Origin: Amaurobius ferox
Taxonomy: Eukaryota; Arthropoda; Arachnida; Araneae; Amaurobiidae
Length of the DNA stretch: 64,000 bases
Assembly: GCA_951213105.1 (NCBI GenBank)
Contig: OX578140.1
Location: forward strand, 28,865,280-28,929,279
Direction: 5' to 3'
Shown: positions 34,722-46,439 of the stretch, piece by piece
Numbering within the stretch: position 1 is the first letter of the stretch
How the letters are laid out: each line of letters begins with the position of its first letter
The notes under the pieces: generated by a model
The model's database searches: none
Told to the model about the DNA's origin: nothing
What the model saw: the letters and a program-made list of their open reading frames with translations, nothing else
Made by a program: the position numbers and the translations under genes

Positions 34722-36038
34722 CAAGAAAGATCAATCATGCTTAAAGCATTGATTATGAAACACTTTCCAACTTCAATGCAATTTTATTTAAAAAAGTCGA
34801 AAATGCAATACATTCTCCTCGGTAATATTTTAAAACTTATCACAATACTACATTGATTTATTATATTTGAAAATTTAAACCTTCATTGAAAAAAATGAAC
34901 TTCATTCAAATGAAGGCATTGAAATATAAATTGTCTGGTTTAAATATCTTTAAAATGCGATACATTCCACTGTAATATATTTAAAATTGTCATAATACTA
35001 CGATAATTTATTATATTTGAAAACTTCATCGAAAACAACTGAAATAAATTCAAACGACGTCATAGAAAAAATAACACGCCTGGATCTCTCTATAAAAGCA
35101 GGATTTCATTCATAACTTTCTCCATTTCATTCATCACAATACTATAATAATTTATTTTATTTAAAAATTAAGACCATGGAGCAACAATTCATAAACTTTA
35201 TGCTTAAAACTTCATCGAAAAAAATCGTCCTTCTGTTTATAAAATCAATTAATATTTCATTCATATCAGCAATGCAGACTCCATGGACTGAATTATTTTG
35301 TGTTAAAGAAATACAGTAATTCTAATACAACTCATTCTACATATTTTGCTGTTTACATTTTACATAGGTGAAAAATAGGCTTAGTTGTAGAAATAATCAA
35401 ATTTAAATGAGAATTTAAACTCAAATATATTGTCATTGTGTTGTTTTAGTATGTAGATGCACAGAATTTTTAGCAAAAATAAAGTAGTTTTAGGACGGAT
35501 ACAAAACTCAATATGAATTAAAAAGAACTTTAAAAAATCACGATTTTGAAACAAGATGGATGCCATATATCATTTTGAAGTGGGTCATGTGATCGTTTCA
35601 TATCATAGTCACGTGATCGTTTCATATAAGATGTGTAATTATTATTTTAATTTTTATTTAAAAAACTACTGAATATATTTCGTTGAATTTTTTTTTATAT
35701 ATTTTATGGAACAATTTGACTATTACCTAAAATTTTCGAAGCAATTTGTGAATTTTAAATCCGCTTAAAAGTGTTTGAAAAATTTGGTCCCATAGGGCTC
35801 AATGTATTTCAATTTTTCAACCCGGGCTCAATCCAAAACTAATTAGGTGATATTATTCATTTATATTCCCGTAGGTCCTACAGACCGTCTGAACAACATA
35901 CTGAAATTTCATTTTGATTCAGTCATTTTTACGTCAGTTATCGTGCTAACGGGCAGACAGACAGACAGACAGACAGACTGACAGACAGAATGAACAAAGT
36001 CATAAACACTTTTCAACTTTGTTGTAAAGTGTTAAAAA
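34722..36038 (+). mobile_element. R element, copy 2, at the block A/B junction
   Basis: Full-length copy from CAAGAAAGATCAATCATGC to AAAGTGTTAAAAA. The 5' end holds the hairpin AATCATGCTTAAAGCATTGATT region and AAACACTTTCCAAC. The 3' end is a hairpin, AACACTTTTCAAC facing GTTGTAAAGTGTT, preceded by a CAGACAGA tract (35956-35990). AACACTTT(C/A)CAAC occurs at both ends in inverted orientation. Block B homology begins three bases after its end, so this copy occupies the duplication breakpoint. Confidence 0.85.
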
Positions 36039-36138
36039 TTACCTCCGCTGTTGTAGTAATTGTAATGAAAAACTTTTTGAAAATTTAAACACATTTTGGC
36101 ACTTACCATCAAGCGCAGTAGAATGTTTAGTACTTACG

Positions 36139-37433
36139 TTTTTTAACACTTTACAACAAAGTTGAAAAGTGTTTATGACTTTGTTCATTCTGTCTGTCTG
36201 TCCGTTAGCACGATAACTGCCGTAAAGATGACTTAATCAACACGAAATTTTAGTATGTTGTTCAGGCGGTCTGTAGGACCTATGGGAATATAAATGAATA
36301 ATATCACCCAATTAGTTTTGGATTGAACCCGGGTTGAAAAAATGAAATACATTGAGACCTTTGGGACCTAAATTTTCAAACATTTTTTAAGCGGATTTAA
36401 AATTCACAAATTGCTTCGAAATTTTTAGGTAATATTCAAATTGTTCCATAAAATATATATAAAAAAATTCAGCGAAATATATTTAGTAGTTTTTTAAATA
36501 AAAATTAAAATAATAACACCTCTTATATGAAACGATCACGTGACCATGATATGAAAGTATCACGCGATCCACTTCAAAATGATATATGGCATGCATCTTG
36601 TCTCAAAATTGCGATTTTTAAAGTTCTTTTTATTTCATATTGAGTGTTGTATCCGTCCTAAAACCACTTTATTTTGGTTTAAATTCTGTGCATCTACATA
36701 CTAAATCAACGCAATTACAATATATATGAGTTTAAATGCTCATCCAAATTTGATTATTTCTACAACGAAGCCTATTATTCACTTATGTAAAATGTAAACA
36801 GCAAAATATGTAGGATGAGTTATATAGAAATTGCTGTATTTTTTTAACGCAAAAGAATTTAGCTCATGGAGTCTGCATAGCTGATATGAAAGAAATATTC
36901 ATTGACTTTACCGAGAAAAGGACGATTTTTTACGAAGAAGTTTTAAGCATAGAGTTAAATTACTTGTAGATCCATGGTCTTAATTTTTAAATAAAATAAA
37001 TTATTATAGTATTGTGATGAATGACATAAATGGGAAATTCTTTATGAATGAAATGCTGCTTTTTTAGAGAGAGCCAGGCGTGTTATTTTTTCTATGACAT
37101 CATTTGAATGAATTTCAGTTGTTTTCGATGAAGTTTTTAAATATAATAAATTATCGTGGTATTATGATAATTCTAAAATTATTATCGTGTAATATATCAC
37201 ATTTTAGAGATGTTTATACCAGGCAATTTATATTTCAATGCCGTCATTTGAATGAAGTTCATTTTTTTCGATGAAGGTTTAAGTTTTCAAATATAATAAT
37301 TCAGTGTAGTATTGTGAGAAGTTTTAAAATATTACCGAGGAATGTATTGCATTTTTGACATGTTTAATTAAAATTGCATTGCTGTTGGAAAGTGTTTCAT
37401 AATCAATGCTTTAAGCATGATTGATCTTTCTTG
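36139..37433 (-). mobile_element. R element, copy 3 (inverted)
   Basis: Complement of copies 2 and 5 over its full length, from TTTTTTAACACTTTACAAC at the left (the R 3' end) to GCATGATTGATCTTTCTTG at the right (the R 5' end). Confidence 0.9.
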
Positions 37434-37542
37434 TTTATCCTATGCCCGTCTCCGACCTTTCGGTCAGAAGACGACGAGCAGCCCAATACAAAGAAGAAAG
37501 ATAAAGTAGTCACTAAAATCCCTGCAAGTAACACATAAAGAA

Positions 37543-38843
37543 CAAGAAAGATCAATCATGCTTAAAGCGCTGATTATGAAACTCTTTCCAACTTCAATGC
37601 AATTTTATTTAAACAAGTCTAAAATGCAATACATTCCTCGGTAACATTTTAAAACTTATCACAATACTACATTAATTTATTATATTTAAAAACTTAAACC
37701 TTCATCGAAAAAAATGAACTCCATTCAAATGACGGCATTGAAATATAAATTGCCTGGTTTAAACATCTCTAAAATGTGATTCTTTCCTCGGTAATAATTT
37801 TAGAATTATCATAATACTACGATAATTTATTATATTTGAAAACTTTATCAAAAACAACTGTAATTCATTCAAATGACGTCATAGAAAAAGTAACACGCTT
37901 GGCTCTCTCTATAAAAGCAGCATGTCATTCATAAATAATTTCCCATCCATGTCATTCATCACAATTCTATAATAATTTATTTTATTTAAAACTTAAGATC
38001 ATGGAGCTACAAGTAATCAAACTCTATGCGTAAAACTTCATCGAAAAAAATCGTCCTTCTATCTGTAAAATCAATGAATATTTCATTCATATCAGCTATG
38101 CAGACTCCATGAACTAAATGATTTTGCGTTAAAGAAATACAGCAACTCTAATACAACTCATTCTACATATTTTGCTGTTTACATTTTACATAGGTGAAAA
38201 ATAGGCTTCGTTGTAGAAATAATCAAATTTGGATGAGCATTTATACTCAAATATATTGTAATTGCGTTGTTTCAATATGTAGATGCGCAGAATTTAAGCA
38301 AAAATAAAGTGGTTTGAGGACGGATACACACTCAATATGAATTAAAAAGAACTTTAAATATCACGATTTTGAGACAAGATGGATACCATATATCATTTTG
38401 AAGTGGGTCACGTGATCTTTTCATATCATGGTCACGTGATCGCTTCCTATAAGAGGTGTTATTATTATTTTAATTTTTATTTAAAAAACTACTGAATATA
38501 TTTCGCTGAATTTTCTTTTATATATTTTATGGAACAATTTGAATATTACCTAAAATTTTGGAAGCAATTTGTGAATATTAAATCCACTTAAAAACTGTTT
38601 GAAAAATTAGGTCCCATAGGGCTCAATGTATTTCATTTTTTCAACCCGGTGTTCAATCCAAAACTAATTGGGTGATATTATTCATTTATATTCCCATAGG
38701 GCCTACAGACCGTCTGAACAATATACTAAAATTTCATTTTGGTTAAGTCATTTTTACGGCAGTTATCGTGCTAACGGACAGACAGACAGACAGAATGAAC
38801 AAAGTCATAAACACTTTTCAACTTTGTTGGAAAGTGTTAAAAA
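37543..38843 (+). mobile_element. R element, copy 5
   Basis: Full-length and in direct orientation, forming a large palindrome with copy 3 around the 109-bp spacer. It has a shorter CAGACAGA tract (38778-38793) than copy 2. Copies 2, 3 and 5 are much more alike than copies 1 and 4, so they are the younger set. Confidence 0.9.
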
Positions 38844-39003
38844 CTGTCAAGAACAGCAGGGCATATGTTGAGGTGCTCTCCAGTCATGGGAACTCCATGG
38901 TCGCAAAGAGGGCAGACATCGATATCTGTCAGTACCATTTGATACAGGTGGCTCTGTAAGTAATCATGACCCGTGGCAAGTCTAAAGCAAGCCACGCCAA
39001 CTT
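38844..39003 (-). pseudogene. Zinc-knuckle tail fragment of a non-LTR retrotransposon
   Basis: On minus it translates without a stop through a GHDYLQSHLYQM-like stretch and then CPLCDHGVPMTGEHLNIC, the CxxC...HxxxxC tail found after RNase H in retrotransposon ORF2. It belongs to a different element from those at 25994 and 42183. It is only about 50 codons long and lies at the right edge of the composite insertion. Confidence 0.75.
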
Positions 39004-39017
39004 TTAATAGTACTTAC

Positions 39018-40689
39018 TTAAACAATGTACTTATTTAGACGGTTTTAGATTATTCGGATGGGTATTACTTAAAGAAGAGTCTACCCAAGATGGACGATGG
39101 ATTGCGTCAGTGCGGTTAAAACGCAATCACTAGCATTCTTAAGCGTGTTTATATAATTGCACGTAAATTAATATAAATTTATACAAATTTGCTCAAAACC
39201 GGGGTTTTAAGGGGTCTGGGACTGAAAATGTTATTTTTCTTATTTTTGAATAGTTCTATACAAAAATATTTACACGTCATTTATCATAAGTAGGTGTAAA
39301 TCTGCTGTGTAAAATAAATAAAAATGAATAACATATTTAGAATAAAAATGTAAATGTAAATAAATTAAAGTTTTAAATTTCTAAAATGATTCTATTTAAG
39401 AAGTCAATACACAGATTCAAATCCAGAAAATTAACATTATTACTAATGGATAGTTTATTTGATAACAATTTCAAATTGTCCGGATTGAAATATATTAGAA
39501 TAAACAAATTTCTATGAATCTACAATGAATAAACTCATATTCACAGCTGCCTATAAGGTTTCTTTATTTTTAGTAGTTCTTTTCTTATATTCTACGCTGA
39601 TGAAGCAAAGAGCAAAGCCCATTTATAGCTGCTGTTATCTGCAATAGTTGCAATACATCCTCTTTGCTTAAACAAAACATGAAAATTACAAACAAAATTA
39701 AGTTCTAGTATTTTACATAAAATATTTTAATATTAAATTTTATCTCAATCTATGAATTACTATTTTCTTATTATAATTGTTAATAGTTTACATTTAGAAG
39801 AACAAAGTCTTAAAGGTGTCCCAAAAAAGTTTCAAAAGTTCTCCATATACGTACGGTTATAACTTTCTCATAAGTAATATCTTTTCACTATGGAATATAT
39901 TACAAAGATCTCAAATGCTAAGTAATTTTACCTTATACTCAAAACTTAATCAATTCACAGATTTCTCACAGATATTATTTTACAATTGGCAATCTATTCT
40001 ATGCTGACAACACATTGAGCGTATAAAAAGAGCAAACTCCATCGATAGATGCTGTTATTTGCAATAAACCGACGATCATAATGTTTGGTTAAACATGCAA
40101 ATTACGAAATTCCAGTATTTTATATAACTTTCATTTTTATATAAAATTTCGTCTCAATAAATAAATAATTTTTTTTCTAGTTACGGATGTTAACACTTTT
40201 ACATTTGGAAGAACATAATTTCAAAGGCCTTATAAACATACGCCATGGGTGTTATATCATGCAACTCCGTCAAAATCTTGATCTCGAAAGTTTTCGAGAA
40301 AATAACGCTGTTCAATACGATATGAAAAAGAAAAATATTTTTTAAATACACATACATTAATCAATATTTCATATTGTATATTTAAAACACTTTCTCTTTT
40401 GAAATGAATGTAAATTGTTTCATACATTACATATGAAATTTAAATGGGCGTATTCAAATACACGTGACACTAAATAAAAACTTTCAAACATACGTGTAAC
40501 TTTTATATATGAAAATTACAGCTACAAAGCTCTTCATATATTCATCTCTTTACCTTGATGAAATTAAAGATAAAAATGTAATTAAAAGAAACTGATTTAA
40601 TTGCATTTACGGCTTTAAAACAATAAAGTTAAGTAAGTTCACGACATCTATTAATGTAGTCATTTTATGAAACCCGGAGTGCAAAATAA
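39018..40689. other. Block B non-coding flank
   Basis: Colinear with 20345-22450 of block A minus the 5S/tRNA SINE. No gene. Confidence 0.7.
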
Positions 40690-41673
40690 AAAAATCTGAT
40701 GTGGGCAACACATGACTTTCCTTATATTACGTAATGAATTTACTACTTTTACAGTAAAAAAATAGGTTTTTCTTATTGTAGATACTAATATTCTTTCCAA
40801 GATATTGAATTTTCGACAATTGGTCGTCATTTTCATCGATTTAGCGTCATTTTTATCCATTTGGCGAGATTTTCTTTAATTTGGCAACATTTCAAAAAGT
40901 TGCCAAGTTGGCGACTTTCCGCCAAATTCGTCGCCAAAATCTCGCCAAGCGTTATGGACGAAGAAATAAGTTATTCTTACAGCAGACAAATGACTATTGG
41001 CGTTCAAATACAAAAGTATTACTCAAAGTATCTTTTACCATGAATGGAACTAGCTAGATCCACGAAAATGATGTCACCCAATTTATCGCATGGTATTACA
41101 TATGAAAAGTGAACATGTTTCTCAATAGCAAATATTTTTTTTTATTTTATATGATCTCATGATAATTTTTTTTAAAAATGTGCATTATCTCGAGAACGGT
41201 TTGTGTTAGCGTTCTAAAATTTATGCCAATCGTTTTCTAATGAAAAATTACATAAGAAATTTCTATCTGCGTAACTTTATTAGTGGTTTTGATTTTTTGA
41301 CGATTTTTTCAAAAGTTTATTCGAAAATTTAGGGGGGTTCTGAACATTCGATTGCGTATAAAAACAATAGGCTTCCAGTGTTTATAGATTGTGATTTTTG
41401 TATCAAATTTGGTTCGAATCGGTCCATTCGTTCGTCAGTTATCGTCTCCACAGACTCACTGATACACACACACACACATACTTTCACACACACACACACA
41501 TACTTTCACACACACACACACATACTTTCACACACACACACACACAGACATCACTTCAAAAATGCTTGATTCGTGATCAGGGATGCTTGAAACGTACTCA
41601 CGTCGAAAACTCGTATTCGAATTTCCGACTCCGTCACAATACTTTCCTTATACATTATGTAAATAAGGAAAGT
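40690..41673 (+). mobile_element. Element H, copy 3
   Basis: Full-length copy from the CTGATGTGGGCAACACATG start to the TACTTTCCTTATACAT hairpin end, with a CA tract at 41463-41546 broken by ATACTTTCACAC. Block A has the empty site at about 22440-22460 (AAAATAAAATATAAAGG). The comparison shows insertion between an A and a T with no target duplication I can see. Confidence 0.8.
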
Positions 41674-42182
41674 AATATAAAGGCGTAAAGAATTTTTAAT
41701 ATAAATAAATAATTGCTATTAATTAAAATTTTAAGTAAAATTAGGAATGAAATCATTTTCGGTAGATGACAGTAATATTTAAATTATTCTAAATATTCCC
41801 GTAAAACTGGATGTGTATATATTACTTTCTTCATGATCAATCGCCCTGCCACTTCAGATAACAGCATCCATGGACCGATTTCAGGATTCTGCGTTCGTCA
41901 GCATAGAATAGCCGGTATCTGCAATGAAAGTAAGAAAACTTGCTATATACTGAGATTAAGAGACCCTCTACGGAGTGCGCTAAATTCATTCCTACCACCT
42001 CATTCCTTTCAAATTCCATTAAAAGAATATTTAATTTAGTGTAAATTGCAAAGGTCAAGTTCATACCATATAGTCAGTTTGCAGTTTTGTAACACAAATA
42101 ACCGCCGATGCCCATAACTCTCGGATAACATATTTTCAATATGAAGCCATCAAAAATAATACCCACTCATTTGTACATATAT
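41674..42182. other. Block B non-coding flank
   Basis: Colinear with about 22455-22965 of block A. No gene. Confidence 0.65.
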
Positions 42183-42638
42183 TGTTGTTTCTTATCCCAC
42201 TTGACCGACAGCAACATCAAGTCCATGAACCCGTGAGTCATCAAAAGATGGAGAACTACTCCAGGACTGGAGTACAGCTGACTCCTATGGCATCCAATAC
42301 ATGTCAAGGCATGAACAAGAGAGACCTGAGCCAAATTGCACTTCTGGCAAAGGGGATAAACCTTAGAATCCAACACCTGCTGAAGAGCACGAAAATGGCC
42401 GCTGCGGAGTCTGACCAGAGCCGTCTGTTCACCCCTACTGCCTGCCCCAATCAAAGCAGCACCAGGACGGCTATAATCATACCACTCATGCACGGGGGCC
42501 TTTCTCCAAGTGGAGTTGATTTCAGGTTTGATTCATGAGGCAAATTCCGAGAAAGAACTCCTAAGGCTGCCCTCCTTGACATACTATCCGCAACCTCATT
42601 ACCGTAAATATCTACGTGAGATGGCACCCATTGACAAA
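42183..42638 (-). mobile_element. 5'-truncated non-LTR retrotransposon tail (RNase H), minus strand
   Basis: Flanked by TACATATAT at 42174-42182 and 42639-42647. Block A has the uninterrupted site at about 22953-22961. On minus it encodes QWVPSHVDIYGNEVADSMSR (the end of RNase H, with GNExAD), then after a frameshift near 42470 GSRGEQTALVRLRSGH and a cysteine-rich tail PLCQKCNLAQ. It lacks the reverse transcriptase. The 456-bp insertion arose in B after the duplication. Confidence 0.85.
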
Positions 42639-42647
42639 TACATATAT

Positions 42648-44527
42648 ACAATTACTTGATATATGACATGACATGAATACTTATTATCTGTAAATCTTTG
42701 AAGTGCTTTCATTGAGCTTAAAAACTGGATGCTTAAATTGCGTGCTTAAATGGATATCCTTGATTTTGGAAAATGTTTGACAACAAAAGGCCATTTAGAT
42801 GTCATACCAGAACCCATCTAGAAAATACATCTATTGATGATCACAATAAAATCGATACAATCACTTATTATTAGACACTTTTATAAATTAACTTTCCTTT
42901 TATGTTAAAAAGTTTTTCATAGAAACGGTACAGAATTTTTGATGCATCTTCAAAAGGCACAGAAGCCAGAGACATTTAGTGTATAAAATTGATTAAATTT
43001 TTTTTCTGGTTAGATGTTTTCTGAGAAAATTCTATTACTTAGTGTCCTTGGACTTAAAAGACTATTAGATAATTTATCACAGAAAATCAATCTCTGTCAC
43101 CATTCAAATTCTCTCTACATACGTTATGTTTCTTCATCTTTTTCAATTCATTTCTTAACAATATGAGAGAATAGAAACCACAATATAATTTGAAGGATAT
43201 AACACATAAAGTTCTGACGAGTGTTCTTTCTATTTTCCGAGTCATCAAGTTTCTTATAGATTAATGATCAAATTTAATACATATTATTATCTTTAATGCA
43301 GTTATTATACATTAGACTAGGATATTCATTACCTTAAGCATTTTATATCGGAAACACATAGCATGAGTTCTTGATAGTAGTAGCTGTTTGTGAAAAGTTT
43401 AGGGACTATAATAAAAGAGTAACTGTGATTTCATGTGATTTAAAATTTGCAATACAACACGTTAAGTTTGTTAATGATAATTGCTTTTATGTTCTACGCA
43501 CCACTAAACATCTTCATGAAGTTAGTGCATTTATTCAAAGTGATGCCACATGATTTTTAAAAAATCTGAAAAATGCGTTCAAGAAAATTACATCGTTTAA
43601 TGTTTTATACTCATAATTCAGTTTTTAGTTTCATTAATACAGTTAAAAGTTATTGATAAAGGCTGAAGTTGTGAAATTTCCGGGTATCCGGGCTATATAT
43701 AATTACTTCTATAACTGCAGTAATGTTCACATTTAGTGCAAAATGCAACCTTTTGCTAAATAGCTAATATGTAATTGTCTGTTCAAACGTTAAAAATTTT
43801 GCATGGTTTTCTAAGCGCAACAGTCAAACTTGCGGATACTTCAAATACATTTACAGTAAGATATTAGTAGAAATAAACTTTCATTTAACTTTTACATTTG
43901 ATATCTAAGAACAGCAGCATATTCTAAAATAACACCATATTAAAAATCAGTATGGTTTACCTACGAGCAATAAATTCAAATCGAGAATCTCACATATTAG
44001 AAGTATGAGTACGAGAAAACAAAACATTAAATAATGTTCCAATGTTTGCTTACTAGAAAGCTGCTATATTCAGTTATAAAATAAATAATATCTAATTTGC
44101 TGTAATATATCTATTGAAATGTATATACGGAATTAAACTGTATTTTCCGCTGAGATTATATATATTATTTTAAAAAAGTTTAGATCCTATAAAAACAGAT
44201 TGTATATCATCAGCGTGAGATCCTTAAAGTAAAACAAGTAAAAGTTCAGAAAAAATGTGTAATTACAGCAAAAATGTTGTTATAATCATATCTTACAAAT
44301 ATATTACTAAAATAACATATTTGATACTTTACTACACAGTAAATTAAAATAATTGCGCTCAAACATTAACTCTACGAGACATTCTATCGGACACAAATGC
44401 AATTAATTTCTGCAAAAAAAATACATGGTTGGTTTAAATGCATAAAAGTCTGCTTAATTGTAGGTATAAGCGGCATCCTCCCTCTTCAATATGAAAAGAA
44501 CATCAACACCAACAAAGACAAGAAAAC
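42648..44527. other. GR3 upstream region
   Basis: Colinear with 22962-24356 of block A, except for about 490 bases (43881-44370) with no counterpart in A. A promoter candidate is the conserved GCGGCATCCTCCCTCTTCAA stretch at 44470-44489. No gene. Confidence 0.6.
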
Positions 44528-44941
44528 GTATGTTTGATAAATTTCAGCATAACATGAAATATATCGTAAGAGACCAATTTAACCAAGCTATTTCTACTAC
44601 TTTTTAGCTCCTTTCGACGAGATATTTACATTCATTATAAATTTATTTTTACTGTTCATATATTAGAATTTTACAAATTTTCTGTACTACATTATATTTT
44701 ACTTTTGATATCCAGATGTGTTCGGTTCAGAATAGCCTTTTGTAGTTTGGACCAAAAACTTATCTATCCATAAAAATGGATGTCCCACAACTTTGACACT
44801 AACTAGTTGAGTAACTTTTACCACGTACTGTTCACGAAAACATCTCTGTTGTTAAGAATAGTACTTTTGATGAAAACAGTATTTTCTAGTCTTTCGGGTA
44901 ACGACAAATGCAAACAGCTTTACCACGTTTTAGTAAGACAG
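44528..44941 (+). other. Probable 5' UTR intron of GR3
   Basis: Donor-like AAAAC|GTATGT at 44528 and acceptor-like GTAAGACAG|TTTC ending at 44941, the same positions relative to the ATG as for GR1. Confidence 0.4.
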
Positions 44942-44981
44942 TTTCATTTCTAAAACTTCAATTTTCAACATCAAGTGCAAT

Positions 44982-46058
44982 ATGAAAACGGTCAAGGACA
45001 TTGCATTTTTTTATAAACTTGTATTTTTCCTTTTTTCTATCAGTATTATTTCTGATATACGTTTGCTATTTCGTAGTGGATATCGTACATGTGCAGTAAT
45101 CTTGGTAGGAATTTTCAGTGTCATTATCACAATCATCCACTTATTGATGACTGTCTGCTATTTTTCAAATTCCAATGATCAATACAATTTTGCTACAGCA
45201 GCTATGTTTACAATTATGACGTTGCATCGGTGTGCACTTTTTGCAAAGATAAACCGAATTAAAGATATTACTGGATATTTTCATAGACAGGAAAATTACG
45301 AAGTCTCTAATAAGAGTGGGTGGATGAGTGGATTGACTGTTCTGATGACACTTGCCCAAGTATTTAATATTGGCAGTTCTTGTTTTTCATACACATATTT
45401 TGGAAAAACATCATTTTATTGCGTATCCATAGAAAACAGTCTCCTTATAAACAGTTTGGATGCAATGTATGTAGTTCTTGCTAATACAACACTAATGCTT
45501 CCAATAAATACATTTGCTCTAGTTTATGCAATGATATGCTTTAGTCTTCGACAGAAGGTTCTAAATTTTGTCAATATTATGATACCAAGTAGCAGCTTGA
45601 ATTACCAACTTTTTCACAAGCGCTTCATGCATTTGAAGAAAACAGCTAGCATCATTGATGATGATTTATCTTGTCTGGTATTCATCAGTACAATTTACAA
45701 TGCCTGTCTAGTTTATTTTATTGTAATACTTTCCACAAATCTAGACCTCAGTCTCACTGAAAAAATTTCAATCATGATTTCTTTTGGAGTGAGTTATTTG
45801 AACTGTTTCATCATGATTCTTTCTGCATCTCTGGTGGGAGAAGCTTCTGCTAAAGTTTGGGAGAAAGTGCAGACCTTTCCAGAGAGCAATCAAAAATTTG
45901 CCCAACACAGATTTCTATTATGTTGCAAGAATGGAATATATTTAACAATCTGGAAGTTAGTTCCTATTCAAAGGGTACTTATTTTAGCTAACTTTGGAAC
46001 CGTTTTAACATATATTCTGCTTTTGAATGGGATGCATTTATGGGAAAACGAGAAATAA
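44982..46058 (+). CDS. GR3: gustatory receptor-like 7TM protein, clade I
   Basis: An intact 358-residue chemoreceptor and the working counterpart of GR1. Hydrophobic segments lie near residues 40-60, 68-88, 113-138, 158-186, 228-250, 262-288 and 328-351. The C terminus ends ...LANFGTVLTYILLLNG then a charged tail; GTVLTY is the GR signature. Compared with clade II (GR2, GR4, GR5) the overall plan, the IYN(A) motif before segment 6 and the FLLCCK(N/D)GI stretch are kept, but most loops differ. The ligand is unknown. The coding region is a single exon, probably preceded by a 5' UTR intron (44528-44941). The start codon aligns with GR1 and has no upstream in-frame extension. Expected in the dendritic membrane of chemosensory neurons, by family only. 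Confidence 0.9.
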   Translation: MKTVKDIAFFYKLVFFLFSISIISDIRLLFRSGYRTCAVILVGIFSVIITIIHLLMTVCYFSNSNDQYNFATAAMFTIMTLHRCALFAKINRIKDITGYFHRQENYEVSNKSGWMSGLTVLMTLAQVFNIGSSCFSYTYFGKTSFYCVSIENSLLINSLDAMYVVLANTTLMLPINTFALVYAMICFSLRQKVLNFVNIMIPSSSLNYQLFHKRFMHLKKTASIIDDDLSCLVFISTIYNACLVYFIVILSTNLDLSLTEKISIMISFGVSYLNCFIMILSASLVGEASAKVWEKVQTFPESNQKFAQHRFLLCCKNGIYLTIWKLVPIQRVLILANFGTVLTYILLLNGMHLWENEK

Positions 46059-46439
46059 TATTGATTGTCACACTGTTTCGGCAACTATCTTTAAAAATCC
46101 GAAGATCTCTTTAGAAACAACAGCTCCAAAAACACAGTTTTCATTGATAACATTACGCATGGGACATATTTTATCATTGCATGAACAAGGGAAGCGAGAG
46201 CGATACCACTGCATCAGAAGCCGTGATGATAAGAAGGCTCCACAGCTCCACAGCTACGGCATATAAAAAAGGAGGTGCAGTATAAATTACTTCACACCCA
46301 CCTCCAAAAATTATTGCTGCCTCACTTTTCAATATGGAAATTAATTCTTACTCGATGAGTATTTACTTTAACGAACTTTGAGACTATTTTAACATATAGT
46401 CTACTTTTTTATTGATTGCTATTTAAAGGGGTCCCGAGA
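46059..46439. other. GR3 3' flank
   Basis: Colinear with the GR1 3' flank, without the retrotransposon tail. A short open frame at 46027-46266 starts inside the GR3 end in another frame and is not a gene. Confidence 0.65.

Larger units (their letters stand above)
36138..39008. mobile_element. Composite 2.9-kb insertion: inverted R, spacer, direct R, retrotransposon tail
   Basis: Flanked by AGTACTTAC at 36129-36137 and 39009-39017. Block A has this 9-mer once, uninterrupted, at 20336-20344, proving an insertion in B after the duplication. The contents are an R copy in minus orientation (36139-37433), a 109-bp spacer of unknown origin containing CGACCTTTCGGTCAG (37434-37542), an R copy in plus orientation (37543-38843) and a minus-strand retrotransposon tail (38844-39003). 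The single pair of flanking duplications suggests one event for the whole, though nested events cannot be excluded. Confidence 0.85.

Noticed and set aside
42182..42538. 118-codon plus-strand frame
   Set aside because: The antisense of a retrotransposon tail whose minus strand carries the RNase H and cysteine motifs.
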